A DNA stretch of 64,000 nt from Campylobacter concisus (GTDB lineage Bacteria; Campylobacterota; Campylobacteria; Campylobacterales; Campylobacteraceae), in NCBI RefSeq assembly GCF_003048375.1, contig NZ_CP021642.1, positions 868,001 to 932,000 on the forward strand. The letters are read 5' to 3'. Position numbers and translations under genes: made by a program. Below are positions 58,947 through 64,000 of this stretch, one piece after another. Under the pieces are notes generated by a model. The model ran no database searches and was not told the origin of the DNA. It saw nothing but the letters and a program-made list of their open reading frames with translations. Within the stretch, counting starts at the first letter, position 1; each line of letters begins with the position of its first letter.

Positions 58947-60065
58947 CTACGAAAGTTTTTTGATCGCTTCAACTATGAGGTTGCACTTTTTAACGACTGA
59001 GTTTATCTCTAGATATTCGTTTTTCGTGTGCATGTTGCCACCAGTTGGACCAAGGCCGTCTATCGTAGGACATCCTGCCGATGCGCTGATATTGCCATCA
59101 CTTAGTCCGCCAGCATTGACCCAAGTGACCTTTGTGCCAGTGGCCTTCGCAGCCTCGTCAAAGACTTTTTTGATATTTGGCAAATTTACCTCGTCTATCA
59201 TCGGCCCTTCTTCGTTTATAAGGATGCGCTCACAGCTCACTTCTGACACTATCGGATGAGATAAAATTTCATCCATCTTCTTATGCAAAAACTCTACCGA
59301 GCTAGCGTGGCGATATCTCATCTCAAATGTCACACTGGCAAAGTCTGGCACGACGTTTTGGGCGTCGCCACCTTTTGTCATTATACTATTAAATGTATGA
59401 CCAGCCTTAAAATCAGTGAGTTTTGAAAGCTCAACGATGAAATTTGCAGCCTCCACGACAGCCGAACGGCCGCGCTCTGGGTGGTTGCCAGCGTGCGCGC
59501 TAACGCCACGGAAATTTAGCACATAAGAGATCACGCCCTTTCTAGTAGCCACCATCGAGCCATCTTCTCTTGCAGGCTCGACGACTAGGGCGTAGCGAGA
59601 CTTCTTGGCTAGCTCTCTTATGGCGTCTTTGGCGAAATTTGAGCCAGTCTCTTCATGTGAGTTTAAAAAGAGGCCGATCTTTAGTTTGCTAAGATCAAGC
59701 TCTTTGATGACGTAAAGCGAGAGCAGGCTGCCGCCTTTATCGTCGATCGCGCCAAGTGCGTTGATGCGCTCATCTATCTTGCTAAATGGCACATCAGCCT
59801 TTGTGCCCACAGGAAAAACGGTGTCCATGTGTCCGATGAATAAAAAGTCGTAGCTTTTTGTCTCAAGGTCGTTTGAGATGAAAAGGCAAGGAGCGACCTT
59901 GTCAGTGCCAAGCTCTATGCTCCTGCTTTTTAAGCCTAAAATTTCAGCTCTTTTTTTAAACCAAGCTGCAACTTCATTTACGCCATCTATGCTTGAAGTA
60001 GGGCTTTCGATGTCGGTTAGCTCCTTTAAATCGGCTAAATATTCATTTATTTCACTATCTTTCAT
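58947..60065 (-). CDS. M20 family metallopeptidase (carboxypeptidase G2-like)
   Basis: A 372-residue zinc-dependent exopeptidase of the M20 family. Metal and catalytic residues: IGHMDTVFP (His, Asp), GAIDDKGGS (Asp), SHEETGS (Glu-Glu), and the late GGNMHTKNEYLEI (His). There is no clear signal peptide. It likely removes amino acids from short peptides or amides, and the substrate is unknown. AAGGAT precedes the ATG. It is last of a three-gene minus-strand group with two Gate-domain membrane proteins, so peptide uptake and hydrolysis may be linked. Confidence 0.82.
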   Translation of the reverse strand: MKDSEINEYLADLKELTDIESPTSSIDGVNEVAAWFKKRAEILGLKSRSIELGTDKVAPCLFISNDLETKSYDFLFIGHMDTVFPVGTKADVPFSKIDERINALGAIDDKGGSLLSLYVIKELDLSKLKIGLFLNSHEETGSNFAKDAIRELAKKSRYALVVEPAREDGSMVATRKGVISYVLNFRGVSAHAGNHPERGRSAVVEAANFIVELSKLTDFKAGHTFNSIMTKGGDAQNVVPDFASVTFEMRYRHASSVEFLHKKMDEILSHPIVSEVSCERILINEEGPMIDEVNLPNIKKVFDEAAKATGTKVTWVNAGGLSDGNISASAGCPTIDGLGPTGGNMHTKNEYLEINSVVKKCNLIVEAIKKLS

Positions 60066-60074
60066 CTTTTATCC

Positions 60075-60530
60075 TTATACGAGCAAGCTCATCACAAACA
60101 TCGCTAAATAGGCATTTAGGATGCAAATTCCAAAAAGCACGAGATAGTGTCTACCTGGTACTTCAAGCACGCCTAAAACTCGTCCCATGTACTGCACAGT
60201 CGAGCCAACTAGCGCCATTCCAGGAAGCAAGACAGCGATATCGTTTGCATTTAGCGTACCATCTCCCACAAGCGCTACTAGCACGCCTGCTGAGCCGCCC
60301 CAGCTCAAAAATGCAGCCATGAAAACGGCTATGGACTCACCTGGAAGACCAAGTGGAAGCATGATAAATCCTAGAAATTTGCCTATCACGCTAAGCGCGC
60401 CAGATACTTTTAGGATGTGGATGATGACAAATGCCATAAGCACGTTTGGGATGGTGTTTTTTACGGCGATGTCCCAGCCTTTTCTAGCGCCCTCTACAAA
60501 TACGTCGGTTATTAGTTTATTTTCAGTCAT
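60075..60530 (-). CDS. Gate-domain (YjiG-like) membrane protein
   Basis: A 151-residue membrane protein with four hydrophobic segments, of the YjiG/spore-maturation-B (nucleoside recognition, Gate) type; MTENKLITDVFVEGARKGWD is a typical N-terminus. It pairs with the YjiH-like gene upstream, as the two halves of one transporter. The substrate is unknown; linkage to an M20 peptidase suggests peptides or amino-acid derivatives. AGGAGTAAGAG precedes the ATG. Confidence 0.8.
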   Translation of the reverse strand: MTENKLITDVFVEGARKGWDIAVKNTIPNVLMAFVIIHILKVSGALSVIGKFLGFIMLPLGLPGESIAVFMAAFLSWGGSAGVLVALVGDGTLNANDIAVLLPGMALVGSTVQYMGRVLGVLEVPGRHYLVLFGICILNAYLAMFVMSLLV

Positions 60531-60533
60531 CTC

Positions 60534-61166
60534 TTACTCCTCATCATCTTTGACAAATTTTTTGACATAAAGTCTCATCAAATTTGCGCCCAAAATTTTA
60601 AAGACAAAGACTATGCCAAGCACCATGGCTATAGTAGCAGGGGCTGTGTTACCAGCTTTGTCGGTAACTAGTAAAACAGGTGCAAATGAAGATAAGAAAT
60701 TTGTGATCATCGCACCAGCACTAAACTGAAACGCTGCAAAGATGAGAAGCTCTTTGTGCGATATGAGGCCATCTTGACGCAAAAATTTAGCCGTTGAGCT
60801 GCCTGCGTCGGTACTTTGTGTGCTTGCTATCAAAGAGATAGAGCAACATCCTGGTATGCCAATAAGTGGCTTTAAAACAGGTGTTAGCAGTCTTGAAGCT
60901 GCGTAAAGTGCATGGTATTTCTCAAAAATAGCAACAAAGCCAAGTGCGAGCATAACAGCAGGGGCAAGACTAAGGGCAAATAAAAAGCCACCTTTTGCGC
61001 TAGTGCCACTTCCTGTTTTAAACCATTCTGGAAATTGACCAGCAAGTTTGCTAAAGTCAAAGATACCACCATAGGTGTTTTGTAAAAAACCTCCAAAGAA
61101 AACGATCGCAATTGCAAGTGTGATCGTACCGATGACGAGTTTTTTAGTATCACTACTCTCTTTCAT
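60534..61166 (-). CDS. Gate-domain (YjiH-like) membrane protein
   Basis: A 210-residue membrane protein with five or six helices, YjiH type (Gate domain), with FKTGSGTSAKGGFLFALSLA and GIPGCCSISLIASTQSTDAG as conserved blocks. It stands with the YjiG-like partner three bases downstream. AAAGGAGG lies before the ATG, a strong site. It is first in the peptidase group. Substrate unproven. Confidence 0.8.
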   Translation of the reverse strand: MKESSDTKKLVIGTITLAIAIVFFGGFLQNTYGGIFDFSKLAGQFPEWFKTGSGTSAKGGFLFALSLAPAVMLALGFVAIFEKYHALYAASRLLTPVLKPLIGIPGCCSISLIASTQSTDAGSSTAKFLRQDGLISHKELLIFAAFQFSAGAMITNFLSSFAPVLLVTDKAGNTAPATIAMVLGIVFVFKILGANLMRLYVKKFVKDDEE

Positions 61167-61382
61167 AAAGCCTCCTTTGATTTGGAATTTGTTTAAATAT
61201 TATAACGCCTATGCTTATGTAATATTTAAAATATAAAATTTGATAATTAATTATAAAATTTTATGAGTAATTTATATATAAAAATTATTATGCGATAAAA
61301 GTTAGCATTTTAGAGGCTTACAATGTAAATTTAAAGTATATGAAAATTTAGAAATTTGGATTTAAGATTTAGTATTTATGGT
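61167..61382. other. AT-rich gene-free region between the YjiH-like gene and ppk
   Basis: About 215 bases with no gene I can support. It should contain the minus-strand promoter of the YjiH-YjiG-peptidase group, but I could not single out a convincing -10. The ppk terminator follows. Confidence 0.5.
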
Positions 61383-61418
61383 AAAAATGGCTTTTAAACT
61401 TAAATTTAAAAGCCATTT
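61383..61418 (-). terminator. Intrinsic terminator of ppk
   Basis: AAATGGCTTTTAAA (61385-61398) and TTTAAAAGCCATTT (61405-61418) form a 14-bp stem with loop CTTAAA; on the minus strand a T run (from AAAAA at 61383-61387) follows. It lies just after the ppk stop. Confidence 0.85.
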
Positions 61419-61423
61419 ATCTT

Positions 61424-63520
61424 TTAGCTCTCTTTTAAAAGCTTGCTTGCAAGCATGTCAGCTTTTGCTTTGTCGGTGTCTTTTTTGACGGATTTATAAA
61501 TTTTAGAGATGTAGTTTTCTAAAACTTCGTGGCAAGAGATCACTTTTTCGCCCTCGCGTCTAGCTACTTTTGTGTATTCGCCGTTATTTTGTAGCTCAAA
61601 TGCTAGGTCATTATCACTTAGCTGAAGCTCTAAAATTTCAAGCAGTCTCTCTTGCAGTCTTGGCTCAAAGATAGGCGTCATGAGCTCCAAGCGGCGCTCT
61701 AAATTTCGTGGCATCCAGTCAGCGCTTGAGATGTAAATTTTTGGATTGGCGTGTTTGAAATATAAAATTCTAGCATGCTCCAAGTATTTACCGATGATCG
61801 AGCGAACCCTGATGTTTTCGCTTTTGCCTTTTACGCCAGGCCTTAGTCCGCACACACCACGGACGATTAAGTCGATCTTCACGCCTGCATTCGAGGCGCG
61901 ACTAAGCTCATTTATCACGTCTTCGTCTATTAGCGCATTCATCTTAGCGATGATCCTGCCCTCGCTGCCTTTGCTGGCCTCCACTCTTATCTTTTCGATG
62001 ATGCGCTCTTTTATCTGAAAGGGCGACATGCTAAGGGCGTTTAGACGGCGGTTTTTGTTATATCCTGATAGGATGTGAAAAAACGAGGTCGTGTCTTGGC
62101 TAAATTCCTCTTTGCTAGTAAATAGGCTAACGTCGGTGTAAATTTTTGCTGAGCTGCCGTTGTAGTTGCCAGTGCCAAAGTGCATGTAAAATTTGAGTTT
62201 ATCGCCGATCTGGCGGATCACTTGGCTAACTTTTGCATGGACTTTAAAGCCTGTGATGCCATATATCACGTGTGCGCCAGCATCTTCAAGTGCCTTTGCC
62301 CAGTGGAGGTTATTTTCTTCATCAAACCTTGCTTTTAGCTCGACCATCACGGTTACTTGTTTGCCGTCGCTTGCAGCGTCTATTAGGCTTTGAATGATCG
62401 GCGAGTTTTTATCGACTCTGTAAAGCGTCATGCGTATAGAGATCACCTTTGGATCTTTGCTCGCTTCTCTTATAAAGCTAACGACTGGATCAAAGCTCTC
62501 AAATGGATGAACTAGCAGCACATCCTCTTTGTCTATGGCGTCAAAGATCGAGACGCCGTTGCCAAATGGAGGCAGGGTTTTTGGGGCGTAGGGAGGGTTT
62601 GCTAGGTGGCTAAAATTTTTGCTCCCAGCTATCTCCCAAAGAGAGCTAAGTGTGAGCGGGATGCTTGAAAAGTAGATATCTTTGTGAAAAATTTTCATAT
62701 GAAAATTTAAAAACTCTAAGATATCAGCGTCAGCGTCTTTGTCTATCTGCATACGCACAAAAGCCCCTTTTCTACGAAGCTTTAGCCCTTGCTCAAGTAT
62801 CATCATAAAGTCATCCGCTTCTTCTTCTTCGATGACGATATCAGCGTTTCTTGTCACTCTAAAAGCAGCTGAGCTAATGAGCTTATATCCTGGGAAAATT
62901 TCTTCTGCATGGCGGTGCACGATCGTCTCAATCGGCACGAAGACGTTGCTACTTGGCTGGGTAAATCTTGGCAATACTCTTGAAATTCTTATCATGCCGT
63001 ATTTTAAAATTTCAGGATGCTCGATGTCAGCAAGCTTAACGGCAAGTGAGAAGCTAAGATTATTTAGGTGCGGAAATGGATGGGTTGCATCAACAGCGAT
63101 AGGCACGATAACTGGCAGGATGTTTGAGAAAAAGTATTCGTCGCATTTTTGCTTTAAGCTATCATCAAGCTCGTCGTAGTTTTTGATAAAAAGACCCTCT
63201 TTACTAAGCGCATCCACGGTGCTTTTGTAGTGAGCTTCGACTAAATTTTGTTCATCTTGCAGATACTTTCTGATCTCACGTAGCTGATCAAGCGGGCTCA
63301 TGCCATCGCTGCTACTTGTCGTCACGCCAGCTGCAAAAAGCTGCTTTAGACCAGCTACTCTTATCATATAAAATTCATCAAGATTTGTCATATAAATGGC
63401 TATAAATTTTAGCTTTTCAAGTAAAGGTATATCCTTTTCACACTGAGCGAGCACCCTTGAGTTGAAGCGTAGCCAGCTTAATTCGCGGTTGATAAAAAGA
63501 GTTTCGTTTTCGCTCATCAT
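61424..63520 (-). CDS. ppk: Polyphosphate kinase 1
   Basis: Ppk1 makes polyphosphate from ATP. The 698-residue protein begins with [20 protein letters not shown] and contains the catalytic His in [16 protein letters not shown], the second phospholipase-D-like block [20 protein letters not shown] and then [13 protein letters not shown], and the [20 protein letters not shown]-like [23 protein letters not shown] precedes the first of two ATGs (63520 and 63517). Polyphosphate aids stress survival and virulence in Campylobacter. It diverges from the small membrane protein gene. Confidence 0.97.
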   Translation of the reverse strand: MMSENETLFINRELSWLRFNSRVLAQCEKDIPLLEKLKFIAIYMTNLDEFYMIRVAGLKQLFAAGVTTSSSDGMSPLDQLREIRKYLQDEQNLVEAHYKSTVDALSKEGLFIKNYDELDDSLKQKCDEYFFSNILPVIVPIAVDATHPFPHLNNLSFSLAVKLADIEHPEILKYGMIRISRVLPRFTQPSSNVFVPIETIVHRHAEEIFPGYKLISSAAFRVTRNADIVIEEEEADDFMMILEQGLKLRRKGAFVRMQIDKDADADILEFLNFHMKIFHKDIYFSSIPLTLSSLWEIAGSKNFSHLANPPYAPKTLPPFGNGVSIFDAIDKEDVLLVHPFESFDPVVSFIREASKDPKVISIRMTLYRVDKNSPIIQSLIDAASDGKQVTVMVELKARFDEENNLHWAKALEDAGAHVIYGITGFKVHAKVSQVIRQIGDKLKFYMHFGTGNYNGSSAKIYTDVSLFTSKEEFSQDTTSFFHILSGYNKNRRLNALSMSPFQIKERIIEKIRVEASKGSEGRIIAKMNALIDEDVINELSRASNAGVKIDLIVRGVCGLRPGVKGKSENIRVRSIIGKYLEHARILYFKHANPKIYISSADWMPRNLERRLELMTPIFEPRLQERLLEILELQLSDNDLAFELQNNGEYTKVARREGEKVISCHEVLENYISKIYKSVKKDTDKAKADMLASKLLKES

Positions 63521-63627
63521 TTTCTCCTTATAATTTTTGATTATTTTACGATATGTGCGGTTATAAAGTTCTTATTTTGTTAAAAATTTAGTTACAATAG
63601 TGCAAATTTTAAACGTAAAGGTTTCTT

Positions 63628-63708
63628 ATGTCGGATTATATTATTTTAGTTGGCATTTTTGTTGTGGCGGTTGTTGTCTTTGCGCTTATCAAAAAGGTCT
63701 CTTTTTAA
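63628..63708 (+). CDS. 26-residue single-helix membrane protein
   Basis: A short frame, MSDYIILVGIFVVAVVVFAL then IKKVSF, one membrane helix with a basic end. AAAGG (63617-63621) lies upstream of the ATG at 63628, and TACAAT (63594-63599) is a plausible -10. Its stop overlaps, tail to tail, the stop of the NUDIX gene. I do not recognise a family. The good site, promoter, and clean helix with positive-inside tail support a real gene; it is too short for gene finders. Confidence 0.6.
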   Translation: MSDYIILVGIFVVAVVVFALIKKVSF

Positions 63709-64000
63709 CCTTTAAATTTCTCCCACCACAAGTAGGCAAAGATGAGCCCAAAGCCCTTGACCTTGCTCTCGTCAAAGGCAAATTTCATCATATCTTCTCG
63801 TTTTATAAAAACTAGCTCGATATCCTCGCCATCGACACCGCCGCCTGCATTTACCTTCATGCTCTCATCGATCTTTGCGTAAAACATCGTTTGCATGTTG
63901 CCACCAAAGCCAAAAGCGCCATACGTCATCGTTATGCGCTCCATCTCTTTTAGCTCGTATCCGACCTCTTCGACTGCCTCTTCTCTAGCGGTCTGCTCTT
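63705..64000 (-). CDS. NUDIX hydrolase, C-terminal part
   Basis: The minus-strand frame is open to the window edge, so the 5' end is missing. The start of what is visible carries the end of a NUDIX box, REEAVEEVGYE, and continues ELKEMERITMTYGAFGFGGN to the C-terminal IFAYLWWEKFKG. The layout fits ADP-ribose or UDP-sugar pyrophosphatases of about 200 residues. The substrate is unknown. Its stop overlaps the stop of the 26-residue protein gene. Confidence 0.82.
   Translation of the reverse strand, partial: EQTAREEAVEEVGYELKEMERITMTYGAFGFGGNMQTMFYAKIDESMKVNAGGGVDGEDIELVFIKREDMMKFAFDESKVKGFGLIFAYLWWEKFKG

Overview
This is a chromosomal window from an epsilonproteobacterium (Campylobacterota), almost certainly a Campylobacter of the concisus/curvus/showae type. 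The evidence is the AT-rich, tightly packed coding with frequent ATGA, TGATG and TTGA overlaps, a sigma-54 plus sigma-28 flagellar control layout, the epsilon-type genes (short ATP synthase subunit a, class II DAHP synthase, FqrB-like flavoprotein), and long blocks in the gene order familiar from C. jejuni (flgI-flgM-flgK; trpC-HIT-mnmH; ilvI-ilvH-lpxD; ctpA-purC-purS-purQ-plsC; aroB-mscS-mtaB-AAA). I found no rRNA or tRNA gene, CRISPR array, insertion sequence or prophage.

Layout. 1-5.0 kb: the end of rsmD, then a flagellar cluster (flgI, rod-binding protein, flgM, FlgN-like chaperone, flgK) behind a textbook sigma-54 promoter. 5.0-10.8 kb: sodC, a TSUP permease, atpB, gatB, gpsA, a GH3 enzyme. 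10.8-16 kb (minus strand): a McrBC-type restriction module, a small membrane coiled-coil protein and two EamA/RarD transporters, the second with a defective-looking start. 16-25.2 kb: a class II DAHP synthase, an FqrB-like flavoprotein, a long coiled-coil protein, then an overlapping run through a tRNA methyltransferase, YkgJ-type protein, TPR protein, trpC, HIT protein and mnmH. 25.7-28.8 kb: ilvI-ilvH-lpxD. 29.3-34.2 kb (minus): ctpA, purC, purS, purQ, an SH3-like membrane protein and plsC. 34.4-37 kb: clpB behind a consensus promoter set inside an HspR-type inverted repeat.

37-42.3 kb: tgt and a CorA-type transporter on minus, then an Mla-type lipid transport operon (permease, ATPase, MlaD, lipoprotein). 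42.4-50.4 kb: a TrkA-type protein, aroB, an MscS-type channel, mtaB, an FtsH-like AAA protein without its protease motif, mog, and a membrane protein that seems to start at ATT. 50.4-52.7 kb: a thiE remnant and htpG, whose upstream region also carries an HspR-type repeat. 52.8-58.2 kb: DUF465 protein, potassium channel and rpmB on minus, then a two-gene HDOD plus STAS/CheX-like signalling pair, rpe and a DnaQ-type exonuclease. 58.25-58.9 kb is a gene graveyard: an antisense decayed copy of part of lpxD, whose intact copy lies 30 kb away in this window, next to a frameshifted ubiD-type tail. 58.9-64 kb: an M20 peptidase with two Gate-domain membrane proteins, ppk, a 26-residue membrane protein, and the end of a NUDIX hydrolase.

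Most of the window is conserved housekeeping. The parts that stand out are the three gene relics (thiE, lpxD, ubiD), the two suspect start sites, the McrB with an unusual N-terminus and insert, the protease-dead FtsH paralogue, the HDOD-STAS-CheX pair, and the paired heat-shock operators.
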